Below, piece by piece: positions 10,339 through 21,743 of a stretch of 64,000 bases of DNA; position 1 is the stretch's first letter; each line of letters starts with the position of its first letter. The translations under genes were made by a program, and so were the position numbers. The notes below the pieces were generated by a model. That model was not told the DNA's origin. It ran no database searches and saw only the letters and a program-made list of their open reading frames with translations. The stretch is from Phaseolus vulgaris (taxonomy: Eukaryota; Streptophyta; Magnoliopsida; Fabales; Fabaceae): assembly GCF_000499845.2 (NCBI RefSeq), contig NC_023755.2, positions 29,582,217-29,646,216 on the forward strand, read 5' to 3'.

Positions 10339-12275
10339 TTACATCACCAAAATTGTTGTATCCATAAAGTTCAAGCTTCTGATATAGGTGTTTGGTATTT
10401 CCTGAAAAATTGAGGGATTTTATACTTTGATTTCCTACATAAGAGTTACACAAAACATGCACAAACAAAGAATTATCAGATTACCTCAGGGAGCTGCAGA
10501 TGACAATGATGTACATTGGAAGATTTAACATTTGCTTCCCACTTAGGCTTAGGGTACAATGATGTTGTCTTGGAAGTGACATTTTGCATGAAGGTTTGCA
10601 ATAAGGCTAGACCCTGAAGTCATGTTCTTTTTGGAAATGGTAGGTAAAGTGCGCTTAAGCCAAGACTCTGATGGAGCTTTTAGTGAAGGTAGGACAGTAG
10701 GAAGTCCAAAACAGCTTGCACCAGATGTTTCTTGGTGACCTGACTTTGTAAAACGTTGGCTTTCTAAGTCAATCTTACCATCATTTCTCACCTTTGAGCT
10801 ATCCAAAGAACATTCTTTATCAACCCATTTGGCTGATAGTTGGCTCTTCAAATCAACTTCTGAATTTTGATTGAGGCTATTAGAATTTTTTCTCCTGCTA
10901 TACCCTTGACTTTCTGAATTTATCTCCTTACATCCAATCATTTTACAACTTGAATCTACTGAAAGATTGTTGTAAACGCCACTATCTCTTCTAGAAGTCT
11001 CGTAATCACCCCCTATGGTACTGGTTTCAGACGTGACCTTGTGTACAGAATCTACATACATTGTTTTCTCATGAACTTGGCTTTCATAATCATCATGTTG
11101 AGTGCTCTCACAGGATACTATTTTGCTGCAACCTCTTTGATTTGGATCAGTGCCATGTTTAGATTTTACAAGAATATCCAAAATCTCTTTTTCTTCTGTA
11201 AAGCCACAGGTAGTTCTAAGTTGCTGCAGAATAAGAAAATAAATAACAATTAACCGCACCTAAAGTGAAATAATAGCAAAGAAAATAGATAGAGACAAAT
11301 TAATACCCCTTTTGTAGATCCAATGTGAGAAGCACCTGATTTTGCTTGCATTCGATGAGCTGCATTTCTTTGAACCTTATCCATTCTTAATCCAGGTATT
11401 GGATTCAAAAGACAGAACCGAGGAAAAAGCCCACAAGTAGTAGTTGTGTATCTTTCAAATTCATTGCAGTCATCACTTTCATTTTCACTTTCTTCCCTAT
11501 CAATATCTTGAATGTAATTTCGCAAAGCTTTTGGCCTATGCTGATTAAGGGGATGTGAACTTTCTTCATTCTCTTCTCTCTTTTTCTGTTTTTGTTGTTC
11601 TTGTCCAACAAATGCCTTCTTGTACACATAATGTGATGCCCCAGATGCACTTGCCTTTGCTGCAGGCAAGAACCTATCAATCCTGAAATCACGAGCTTGT
11701 TGATGATCACTTGAGAAACTCCCATATGATTGAGCCTCTTGTTCCTCCCAACCAGTCACCCTACAGCTCACGAAGAATGACTCACTCCTGGAAAGTGTGT
11801 CATGAGCGTCTTTATAGGATTCACCTCCATCATCTGAATAAGAACTTTTCTTCTCCATATTTTCCTCTTTTGAATATTTTGCTACTCTTTTATCCAAAGA
11901 TGCAACCCTTTTAGAGTTGGAAAGGGTGCTTCCAGTTCTCATCTCAGAAACTGATTGTTGCTTGATTTCTGATACTCTCCCAAGTGGGGGAGTGACGAAG
12001 GGAGGCTGCTCAGCAGCTTGTGCCTGTAACTGGCTTTCATCTTTGGGTTTTCCTGGGGCTTTCTCCCATACAAAAGGAACCGTTCCACCATTCCTCACTG
12101 GAACTGACTTTAACTCTGATTGGTAAGTGGGAGGACGTGGAAGTCTGGCTAATGAGTTATTAGTTTTGCTTCTGCGGTCTGTTTCATTGGCCACTGTTGA
12201 TGAGAAACGCCTCACTGATAAAAGTGGCTGGTTAAAATTCAACTGCTTTTCTTCCATTAGATCTTTGAGTATCAT
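10339..12275 (-). CDS. DUF688 family protein, three coding exons
   Basis: Exon 1 is 12275-11307, exon 2 is 11223-10485 and exon 3 is probably 10401-10339. Intron 1 is GTATTAATTTG...TTCTGCAG and keeps the frame. The family is recognised from a conserved N-terminus (LNFNQPLLSVRRFSS, residues 12-26), the VPFVWEKAPGKPK motif (66-78) and the C-terminal PSESWLKRTLP motif. The protein is basic, Ser-rich and low in predicted order, with no membrane segment; function of the family is not established. An upstream non-coding exon is likely because TTTCACAG precedes the start region. Residue 7 is also a Met and may be the true start. Near the 3' end the frame stops at 10549, but another frame continues with PKPKWEANVKSSN and then a GAG|GTAATC donor, resembling the family's usual C-terminus. 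So a one-base frameshift (about 10560-10610) or a lineage-specific early stop is present. With the early stop the product is about 547 residues. Confidence 0.8.
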
Positions 12276-13420
12276 AGAATTAGCTTCTGTGAAACAGCAA
12301 ACAACAAACTACATTTAAACTTAGCCTTTTCAGCAACACGTGGAAGAAAAATACACTCACATTATTAAGAATTCGAGAGTAATTTTGTATCAGAAGTAGG
12401 GAATAGAACCACTGAGCACAAAATGGCTTATATTTATAAAAGTGGTTTATTCTTTGGATGAACTAATCCATAAGAAGTTTTAGAAAAGAAAAATTTAATT
12501 TGTTTTTCTAGAATTCCTTATGATGAAATTCTTCCAAATACACAAGCATAGATGTAGTTGAAAAATTGAAAGAAAACCATTGCAGCAGAACCCAAAAAAA
12601 CCTCTCACAGTACTGCTTAATGGATAATCAGCATTTGAAAATGAAAAACGATAAATATGATATAACTAAAGAATCATGCATTTAATACAAAAATATGTGC
12701 TAGTCTTTGGAAAGAAGAACTATAGTCAATTAAAAGTTGGAGATAAATAAAAGTGAAATATAAAAAAATATTGTCGCATTTAAATTGCTGTCACAGTAGC
12801 TGTTCCAGTTTTATCGTGATCCTTGATATGGCAGGAAATTGATCATAGTTATAGTTTTGTCGTGGTCCTTGACATTGCAAGAAATTGCCAACAAATATAG
12901 CTGATATGACGGCAATTACAATCAAACCAGACCATCAAAGAAACAGAAATTTCAGTTTTATCAGTTAGGCCAAGGCCAGCATTCATCAAAAGCAGTCACG
13001 TCGATCAAGAACTAGGACCAAGAAAGTTTTGATGCTTGCATTAGAATAACAAAGAAACATATTTTCATTTTCTGTATAAGATTCACTGTGTCATTCATCA
13101 CCATGTACGAAACCAAGAAACACATGCACACAAGAAAACAGAGAGAAAAAGTTGAGGAAAAGAACCTTGGAAAGAAAAAATGAGTCGGCCGAGGAATCAA
13201 CTCACTTTCCTCCTTTGGAAAGCTAGTGAATAAGACCTGCAAAGCCGGTAGAGAGAATATAGAAGCAGAAGCAATTTCGTGTCTTGCACAAGGACATCAG
13301 ATAAAGAAGACAAAGAAAGAAAGGAATTGCTTTTAGAACAACACATAAACTATATTGTACGCTTGTGTTTATTACTTTTGCAGCAGAGGTGAGTAAATCC
13401 TTCTCTTCTCTCTATCTAGT
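12276..13420 (-). promoter_or_regulatory. 5' UTR, intron and promoter region of the DUF688 gene
   Basis: On the minus strand a splice acceptor (TTTCACAG, just upstream of 12275) precedes the start codon. A possible donor (GGAAAGTGAGTTG, near 13205) would end a non-coding first exon, giving a leader intron of about 900 bp. A pyrimidine-rich stretch and a TATATTCTC run lie near 13240-13260 on the minus strand. Exon limits are inferred from splice-like sequences only. Confidence 0.4.
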
Positions 13421-14250
13421 GTAGCATTGAATTTGGTGTGGAAAAAGAAATTATAAAGTGCAAGCACGTACGTTATGATCATTTCATGTTCCTCGAGACT
13501 AGCAATTATTTTATATCAGGGGACACATGTGTGGGATCATGTGACAGAGAAGCCAAATCAGGCATAACCATGACTCTGGTACATATCAGTACACAAAAAA
13601 TGGCACTCTACTATGCATGAAAATAGTTGAAAATGACAAAAAAAGGCCAACCCTGCTTCACGTGTTCGATTCTTGAGGGAAGAACAATGTTTGTTAGAAA
13701 CCTTGGTGAGAATAAGAGAGATAGAAGATAGAGGAAATTTAATGAGTGATGTGATTCAATGTGATGAGAGATGAAAAGATATGGAACTCCTATTTTCTTC
13801 TTCCTTCTGTTTATTTTCTTGCTAATAGAAATTAGGAATATGCTAAATCCAAATCTGCGGTATAAGTTTTTGTTATGTGACTGATTGTAATAAGGAAAAG
13901 AAACCCACGCACAAAGTAAATAACATATGCTAAAAACATTATTCTTTCATCCACATATTATATTTAAAATTTTCCTTAATTAAACAAACCAACTAATAAT
14001 TTAAAAGTATATCGATATTGTTGTTTTAAAAACCGAAAAATCAAATATTTTGGTAAAAATATTTTTGTATATATATAATAAGATTGGAACATATGATTTG
14101 TTACTCATATGTTACGATTATCTATTAGTAATTTCATTCAAACTATTATCTTATTTATATTTATCTTATTTATATTGATACACTCTTTTTATGTTTATAT
14201 GCAAAAAATATAATAATTCTCGTTATGTGTTATTGAATTATAGATATGGT
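13421..14250. other. AT-rich intergenic sequence upstream of the DUF688 gene
   Basis: No gene recognised. A 60-codon frame at 13438-13620 has no family resemblance. Confidence 0.35.
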
Positions 14251-14460
14251 TGTTGGAGATCCCACATCGACTAGAGATTAGAGCCTTTCATTGTATATAA
14301 GTGGATGCAAACCTCACCTTATTGAGCCGGTTTTATGGGGTTGAGTTAGACTTAAAGTCCACTTCGTAATATGGTATCAGAGCCATTTCGAGTCTATCCT
14401 AGCAAGTGTTTGTGTTGGGTCTATCGTGTCACCCGCTATCGGACCACCCATAATACCTAA
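14251..14460 (+). mobile_element. TRIM retrotransposon remnant (LTR plus start of internal region)
   Basis: The LTR starts TGTTGGAGATCCCACATCGA at 14251 and ends at 14371. It is followed at once by the primer-binding site TGGTATCAGAGCC (14372-14384), matching initiator tRNA-Met. Internal sequence continues to about 14460 (CCCGCTATCGGACCACCC) and then stops matching. The same LTR and internal sequence occur on the minus strand at 62321-62755. The 121-bp LTR and lack of coding capacity mark it as a TRIM; its right half and second LTR are missing. Confidence 0.8.
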
Positions 14461-15023
14461 TCCCATGCCATTTTGTACTGAGAAGATTTTGTTGATGATG
14501 TCCCTAAGAAAGATCATCATTTTCATATACCTCATATATTTCAAAGACTTACAACTCGTAAAAAGGTTACACTGATATCTTTGGCCATTGCCATCTTGCT
14601 CTACTTACTTTTACGTCCCTCCAAAAAGCGTTGATCTTTTCAAGAAATGCAATGATGATGTAATGCAACAAAATGTAAGTCCACTTTCTAATAATGGTTC
14701 TTCATGCATTGTCTGAACATTTGCAGACTCTTGAAAGGTAGATTCCTTCTATATAATTAGAAATATATATAATTATAATATTAAGATAAAATAAGAAGAA
14801 CAAGGATGAAATTGTAGAAAATAATTTCATTAGTAAACAATGAGTGAGGAAATTTAATATTTACTTCATGAATGTGCCTAGATCTCCTACGTGTAGCTGC
14901 AAATGATGTCACTTGTTACAGGTGTTGAGTTTTTTCCGTAAATAACATTATTTGCAACTTTAAATTCCCAACTAGCACTTTTTTTTTCTTTTATTTCTTC
15001 AACTAGCACTTTTTTTTTTCATT

Positions 15024-15612
15024 ATGGTGAAAATTCAGTTTTTCAAAAATCGAACTCTCACCTTCAATTTCTATTTGAAAAAAAAAAATTCCAAGAGTGT
15101 TTTTTTATAATAATAGTCAAGCTCAAAATAGTCTTTCAGATGATGATCTAAATTTAGTTTGTAAAAAATATAATTTTGACTTTCACGTAATTTAGTTTTT
15201 TGGGAAAAATATAATTTTGATTTTCACGTATGAATGTTAATTCGAAATTAATTATACGATAATTATGTTTTTGAAAATTAGTTACTGTTGAGCCAAATTT
15301 TGGAGTGGTTTTTTATTTTTATTTTTTATTTTCTGGTAGTTGAGTGAAAAAAAATTGGTTTTTCGGTGGTGGATGTTCAAAATCCAGTTTCCAATTTTCG
15401 AATTTGATGTATGGATGTTCATCCGAAATTAATTATGCGACAGACTGAATTCTCATGGGATTTGATTATTGATAGAACAAAATTTGGGGACGATTTTGAA
15501 CTTTTATTTCTTATTTCCGATATTAGAATGAAAAAATAAATAGTTTTTTAGTGGATGTTCAAAATCCGGATGAAGATGAAAATTCGATTTCTGGAAACTG
15601 AATTCTCACCAT
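15024..15612. mobile_element. Small terminal-inverted-repeat element (MITE or MULE-like)
   Basis: The left end ATGGTGAAAATTCAG (15024) and right end CTGAATTCTCACCAT (to 15612) are inverted repeats, extending inward about 40 bp (ATCGAA blocks). Internal copies of TGTTCATCCGAAATTAATTA and TTCAAAATCC repeat. Length about 590 bp, no coding capacity. I could not find a convincing target-site duplication, so the superfamily is open. Confidence 0.5.
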
Positions 15613-16258
15613 GTCAAAAATAGTTCTAGTGGGCAATAAAAGAGAAAGAGTGTTGGTTGAGGATTTAATATTAAGGAATGATATATTGACGCTATACCAC
15701 CTCTAATTGATTGATGATATAAAAATAATATTTTTATTATTTTATATAAAAATTTGAAATTTTAGATAAAGAAAGAGAGTTATATACGTATATTTTTTTA
15801 AATATTGAAAATAATATTATATGTGGGAAAAAAAAAAGTATACTTCTTCCACCCTACCAATTGCACCTGACTCTAAGAAAAATACAATAGGATTTTAAAA
15901 TTAAAAATAGTTTTGGATTTCCTTCTTCTCCATTCGCGTGCACTACTTCGGTGGTTGGAGTTCTCAATTTTTTGGCTGCGGTTTCTGGATCCACCGGGTT
16001 TGGTTGATTATTTGCACTTGTATGTGGTTGTTCACGGAGTTTTCCTGTAGTTTTTGACACCCATTCTAAATAATATCGTTTTTTTTTTCTTTTCAGAAAG
16101 GGGGTTCATAATATAGTTGAGGAGTGAAATGTTCACCCTCTAATTTCGAAGGCACATTCTCCCTCTGTACTTGATCAATTCAAACTGGTACTTGATCATA
16201 GATTTGAAAAGATAAAAGTGCCCTTAATGAATTTTAAATTAGGTCAAGTGATGAATGT
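15613..16258. other. Intergenic sequence
   Basis: No gene recognised. An open frame on the minus strand (15854-16060) has no recognisable motif. Confidence 0.35.
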
Positions 16259-16523
16259 GAATTAGAGACCTGCACCCAACCCTCACTTCTGCACCCAACC
16301 CACAGTCGCAACTCATCTGCACCATCTTCCTCTTGGTTTTCCCAGGGAAGCACAACAAGCCCTTTCGTTCTGTTTGATTTCGGTGACAGACCATCAGCTG
16401 CGACGGCGAAGGAGCCCTTGAACGGAGAGGAAGCCCAGAGCGAACGTCGAAGAAGACAAGGTAAGTGACTTGTGGATATTTTTGTTCAGAATTATAGCTT
16501 GCGGAAAATAGTCAACTATTCTG

Positions 16524-16589
16524 GATATGGATATCCATAATTCAAAAAACAATTACGATATGGATATCCATAATTCAAAATACAACTAC
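16524..16589. repeat. 33-bp tandem repeat with GATATC palindrome, left part
   Basis: Units beginning GATATGGATATCCATAATTC start at 16524 and 16557 (period 33). The array continues at 21034 on the other side of the copia element, so the element landed inside it. Confidence 0.85.
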
Positions 16590-16870
16590 TGTTAATATAT
16601 TTAATTTTCTATTTTAAATTATTGGGCTTTGTTTGTTTGACCCAACTTTCCTTTTTCTGTTTCAGCTAGGTCTTAATCTTTTTCTTATATATACACCATG
16701 TATTTTACTCTCTAATATACAAGTGAATAAAAGTTTCTTTTATATTTATTTTTCTCTACAATTAGGGTTCATCAAAACCTCTATTTCTTCATTACGATTA
16801 CGTGCGATTACATACGCTACATTAAAGCATCACATCAAACAAGGAATATTCATCTTCATTTACTATAATA
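16590..16870 (+). repeat. 5' LTR of copia element 1
   Basis: 281 bp, TG...TA ends (not the usual TG...CA). Contains a CTTATATATACACC TATA-like region near 16683-16697, a plausible transcription start region. Identical to the 3' LTR except for three substitutions. Confidence 0.9.
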
Positions 16871-16882
16871 TGGTATCAGAGC
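16871..16882 (+). promoter_or_regulatory. Primer-binding site (initiator tRNA-Met)
   Basis: TGGTATCAGAGC directly abuts the LTR end, the standard copia arrangement. Confidence 0.9.
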
Positions 16883-16995
16883 TCTTCGAATGAAGAGTTC
16901 TGCTGCGCTTCTCTCTGATTTTTATTTCCCTCTTTGCTGTTCTTGGTTAATTTTTTTTTTTCTGTTCTCTTTCAAAATCTTGATTGGTTTTAAAA

Positions 16996-19900
16996 ATCTT
17001 TTAGACAATTTAATGAAAACCCTAGCCTTCATAGTCTTAATAGTAGTCACACTATTACATGCAATTTTTGTGGTAAATATGGTCATACTGAGGCTGTTTG
17101 TTTTCGCAAAGTGGGTTTTTCTTCTGGTAATGTTAAAACCTCAAAGTTTTCTTTTATTAGAAAAGTCTGCACTTTTTGTAATCGTCTTGGCCACACTGTT
17201 GACACCTGTTATAAAAAGCATGGGTTCCCTCCTGGCTACAAATTCACCAATTGGACATCCCAAGCCAATAATATGATTACTACTGACACTTTTTCTGAGC
17301 TTTTTCCTAAAGAACAGGATGTAAAGGGGATTCAACTTACATCACAACAGTGCCAATTCCTTACCAACATTTTGCGTCAGCAAAACCTTGAGGATCCTGC
17401 CCCTCACACTCAAATTAATCAAGTCGGCACCATCTCTACGGATGAAATCCCCAATACTGAGCATTCTTCAACAGGTAAGTTTCTCTCTTCACTATCTTCT
17501 ATAAAAGAATCTTGGATTATTGATTATGGTGCCACTGATCATGTTTGTCACAATTTGAACGTTTTTACTACTTATACTAAAATTAAACCTGTCTTAATTA
17601 GTCTTCCAAATGGCCAAACGGTTTATGCCACATATTCTGGTTTAGTACGTTTTTCTGATCAGTTTTATTTGTCTGATGTGTTATACGTGCCTCATTTTCA
17701 ATTAAACTTAATATCTGTTTCTAAACTCACACACCAACTTAAATGCACTTTAACTTTCACTTCAACCCACTGCATTATACAAGACAATCTCACTCAAGAG
17801 AGGATTGGTACAGTTAAAGCCACCGATGACTTGTACCTTGTCACTACCTTGCCTGCTTCTAGTCATTCTAAACCGCATTGTTTTGCTCCTTTTAGTAATT
17901 GTAATATCACAGACAAAACACTATGGCATTATAGACTAGGACCCCCTTCACATGAAAGATTACATGTCTTAAGCAAACAATACTCTTTTATTACTGTTGA
18001 TACTCATCATCTATGTGACACTTGTAGTCGTGCAAAACAGAGAAAACTTCCTTTCCCTTTAAGTAATACTATTACCTCTGCTATTTTTGATCTTGTACAC
18101 TTTGATATTTGGGGACCATGTTCCATAATTTCTATGCAAGGTTTTCGTTATTTCTTGACTATTGTTGATGATTACTTGCGTTATACTTGGGTTATTCTGC
18201 TGCATAACAAATCTGAAGTGCGTCAACACATCATTAACTTCATTGTTTTCGTTCAAAATCATTTCAAAACTAATATCAAAACGATTCGTACTGACAATGG
18301 TGTTGAGTTTGCTATGTCAAATTTTTATGCTTCAAAGGGAATTATACATAAAAAAATCTTGTGTTGAAACACCACAACAAAATGGCATTGTAGAACGTAA
18401 ACATCAACACATACTAAATGTAACCCGGGCTTTACTTTTTCAAGCAAATCTTCCTCCTATTTTTTGGGAATTTGCTGTAAATCATGTTGTTTTCTTAATA
18501 AATGCTATTCCTACTCCATTACTTGATAACATCACTCCTCATGAAAAGTTGTTTGGAAAACCATATGACATTTCCTTTCTAAAAGTGTTTGGTTGTCTCT
18601 GTTATGCTAGTACCATTACTGCACATAGGAAAAAATTAGATGATAGATCTATCAAAGGTATTTTTCTTGGTTTCCCGCAAAATACAAAAGGTTATATTCT
18701 CTTAAATTTAAAGTTTCATAGCATAGAGATATCAAGACATGTAATCTTTCATGAAAACCACTTTCCATATAAATTGGACAGTTGCTTGCCTAAGGACCCT
18801 AACACTTTATCTCTCCCTATTTCTAATGCATATAATTCTGCTTTTGATTTTTTTTTCTGATACTGCACCTCCTGTCGAGCCATGTGCCTCTACTCCTGCA
18901 CCCAATACTGTTCCTCCACCAGCCTCATTATCCTATGATCTTCCAACAAATAGTGCCTCTGCTCCTGCATCCAACATTGCACCTCCATCAGAATTATCAC
19001 CGCCTGCATCTCCAGGAAGCATCTCACCCCAATTTCCAAGAAGATCAGCTCGTCCTCACCGACAACCTGCCTATCTTGCAGATTTCCACACTGCAACCAA
19101 CACTGTAAGTAGTAGATATCCTATTCATAATTACTTGTCTTACAATTCCTTATCTTCCAATTTTAGAAATGTTATTTTCTCTATCAATTCTCATCCTGAA
19201 CCTCGGACATATAACGAAGCCTCCAAACATGCTTCTTGGCAATCTGCCATGCAAGATGAGCTTCAAGCTCTTGCTGCTAACAATACTTGGCAACTTACCC
19301 CTCTCCCTCTAGGAAAGAAAACTATTGGTTGTAAATGGGTATATAAAATCAAATACCATTCTGATGGCACTGTTGAGCGTCACAAAGCTAGAGTTGTTGC
19401 CAAAGGGTTTACCCAACTTGAAGGACTTGATTTCTTAGACACTTTTGCACCTGTTGCTAAACTCACTACCCTCCGCCTTCTGCTTGCTATTGCCACTACC
19501 AAAAATTGGATTTTAAAACAACTTGATGTCAATAATGCATTTCTTCATGGTGATTTCCATGAAGAGATATACATGACCCCCCCACCTGGCCTCTCTCTTC
19601 CTTCTCCCCAGCATGTTTGCAAGCTTAAACGGTCTTTGTATGGCCTTCGTCAAGCTGGTCGCCAATGGTACGCCAAACTTTCTACTTTTCTTTTATCAAA
19701 TAATTACTCTATTTCTGTTGCTGATCACTCTCTTTTTCTTAAATATAATAATGATAAACTCACTGTTATTCTTGTTTATGTTGATGACTTGCTCTTAACT
19801 GGTGATGACACGGAGGAAATCAATACAATTACTGCATCCCTTCACTATCACTTCAAGATAAAAAATTTAGGTAATCTCACCTACTTTTTGGGACTGGAAA

Positions 19901-20739
19901 TTGCTCGCAACAGTACTGGTCTTCATTTAAGTCAACGCAAGTATACTCTTGATCTCCTTCAAGAAACTGGCATGCTTGACTCTGCACCTGTGGCCACTCC
20001 TATGACTCACACCTCCCGTCTCTCTCCCGACCAAGGCTCACCTCTCAATGCTGATGCCACTTCTCAATATAGAAGACTCCTTGGACGTCTAATTTACTTA
20101 ACCAACACGCGACCAGACATCGCCTTCGCTGTCCACAATTTAAGCCAATTCATATCTGCACCCACAACTCATCATCAGCAAGCTGTCTCACGTCTTTTGC
20201 GTTACCTCAAGGGTACCCCTGGTGAAGGACTATATTTTTCTCACACTAGTTCACTTCACCTTTGTGGTTTTAGTGACTCTGACTGGGCAACATGTCCTAC
20301 CACACGCAAATCTGTCACTGGATATTCCATCTACTTAGGAGACTCCCTAATATCATGGAAATCAAAGAAGCAGTCAACTATCTCCCGCAGCTCCTCTGAA
20401 GCCGAGTATAGAGCCCTTGCCACCACCACATGTGAGTTACAATGGTTGTCTTACCTCCTTCAGGATTTACATCTTCCTCTCTCCCAGCCTACAACCCTGT
20501 ATTGTGACAACAAATCTGCCCTTCAAATAGCTTCCAATCAAGTTTTTCATGAACGAACCAAGCATATCGAAATTGATTGCCACCTAGTTTGTGAAAAGCT
20601 TAACTCTGGTCTCCTCAAACTACTACCCATTACTTCTGCAATGCAAGTTGCTGACATATTCACCAAGCCCCTTGCTTCCGCACAATTCTCTACTCTCAAA
20701 TCCAAGCTGGGCCTGACAAATATCTACTCCCCAGCTTGA
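16996..20739 (+). pseudogene. Copia gag-pol polyprotein, broken
   Basis: The readable frame opens near 16996, well after the PBS. It has two CX2CX4HX4C zinc knuckles (CNFCGKYGHTEAVC at 17060, then CTFCNRLGHTVDTC), but the N-terminal gag core is absent. Protease follows at about 17511: WIIDYGATDHVC, where the catalytic D-S/T-G is D-Y-G. Integrase has its H/C zinc region (CDTCSRAKQRKL) and the DIWGP and RTDNG Asp sites. Reverse transcriptase has CKWVYKIK and the YVDD box (about 19778); RNase H carries SDSDWA and SRSSSEAEYRA. One extra base in an A-run (18350-18356) and one frame change in a T-run (18848-18856) break the frame. Each domain after the protease otherwise looks intact, so loss of gag and of the protease Ser, rather than age, seems to have disabled it. 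Confidence 0.9.
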
Positions 20740-20746
20740 GGGGGGG
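20737..20746 (+). promoter_or_regulatory. Polypurine tract of copia element 1
   Basis: TGAGGGGGGG immediately before the right LTR; the plus-strand primer site for reverse transcription. Confidence 0.85.
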
Positions 20747-21027
20747 TGTTAATATATTTAATTTTCTATTTTAAATTATTGGGCTTTGTTTGTTTGACCC
20801 AACTTTCCTTTTTATGTTTCAACTAGGTCTTAATCTTTTTCTTATATATACACCATGTATTTTACTCTCTAATATACAAGTGAATAAAAGTTTCTTTTAT
20901 ATTTATTTTTCTCTACAATTAGGGTTCATCAAAACTTCTATTTCTTCATTACGATTACGTGCGATTACATACGCTACATTAAAGCATCACATCAAACAAG
21001 GAATATTCATCTTCATTTACTATAATA
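20747..21027 (+). repeat. 3' LTR of copia element 1
   Basis: 281 bp. It differs from the 5' LTR at two close positions (TTTTTATGTTTCAACTA versus TTTTTCTGTTTCAGCTA) and at one later C/T. The 86-codon open frame present in both LTRs is not a gene. Confidence 0.9.
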
Positions 21028-21033
21028 ACTACG

Positions 21034-21118
21034 GATATGGATATCCATAATTCAAAATATAACTACGGATATTTAAATCCATAATACAAAACGAAATTTC
21101 GGATAATTATATCCATAA
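21034..21118. repeat. 33-bp tandem repeat with GATATC palindrome, right part
   Basis: Continuation of the array cut by the copia element: one good unit followed by two degenerate ones (GGATATTTAAATCC, GGATAATTATATCC), each still a short palindrome. Confidence 0.75.
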
Positions 21119-21743
21119 TGCAGTGATATGGTGCAGAAAATGTTACTGACTTACGAACGAAATGCGATAAAAAAGCTTAAATCGGTTCTTACCTCACAAC
21201 AATGTCAAAGTGCAAACGACCCCGTCCACCACCACTGTAAATCCACCTCCTACGCAACTCATAGTACCACCAAAGAAAAAAACCAACTCAAAGCACCACC
21301 GTCACAACTTTTTCAAAGAAACCTTCACAGCTTTTCAAACTAAAGAAGATAAGAGCATAGTTGGATTTTGAAAATTTCCTCCGATGCAGGAAGTAATTGC
21401 CAATTTCGAAATAGGTATTATAGTATTCGACAATGCACACTTTATGGAATACAAGTTCTGAAATGCTCTACAACCTTCCAGAGTTTGATTTTCAAAAACT
21501 CCATTTTCTCCATTTCTCCCATCAAACCTAAAAAACTACCCCTTCTTACCTCCAACCACCTACTGAAGCTTCTAAACACCATCACTACCTCCACCACACC
21601 TCGTCGGAGCTCAACCGTGCCACCACCACCACCTTCAGCCACCCAACCAGCAACACATTGTCATCCTCTCTTCAACGTATGAAATAAAACTTCCAAGAAC
21701 ATTTCTGAATTTTACAAATTGTTAGGGTGCAGGTCTCAATTCG

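Larger units (their letters stand above)
16590..21027 (+). mobile_element. Ty1/copia LTR retrotransposon, young, defective
   Basis: LTRs are 16590-16870 and 20747-21027, both 281 bp, starting TGTTAATATATTT and ending ACTATAATA. They differ at three positions by my reading. The 5-bp TSD is ACTAC (16585-16589 and 21028-21032). The primer site TGGTATCAGAGC follows the left LTR directly and a G-rich polypurine tract precedes the right LTR. The internal region is 3876 bp and encodes zinc knuckles, protease, integrase, reverse transcriptase and RNase H in copia order, but gag is truncated and there are two frameshifts. The small LTR divergence implies a recent insertion. Confidence 0.95.
16259..21743. 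mobile_element. Candidate inverted-repeat element disrupted by the copia insertion
   Basis: GAATTAGAGACCTGCACCC (16259) and the reverse complement of GGGTGCAGGTCTCAATTC (ending 21743) are inverted repeats with one indel. Without the copia element the enclosed DNA is about 1.04 kb; it contains a GACAAGGTAAGTGA donor-like site near 16457 and CCA/ACC-rich sequence near 21550-21640. No target duplication found. It could be a gene-fragment-bearing DNA transposon or a chance inverted repeat. Confidence 0.3.

Noticed and set aside
11041..12318. Plus-strand ORFs of 60-70 codons across the DUF688 gene
   Set aside because: Antisense shadows of the minus-strand exons.
14372..14384. tRNA-like sequence TGGTATCAGAGCC as a tRNA gene fragment
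   Set aside because: It is the primer-binding complement of initiator tRNA-Met next to an LTR; no cloverleaf. I found no convincing tRNA or rRNA gene in the window.
16633..21050. Near-identical 86-codon ORFs at 16633 and 20790
   Set aside because: They lie in the two LTRs of the same copia element; their similarity is LTR identity, not a duplicated gene.
21368..21682. 104-codon Ser/Thr/Pro-rich frame
   Set aside because: Low-complexity CCA/ACC sequence with no motif; an overlapping minus-strand frame of equal quality exists.
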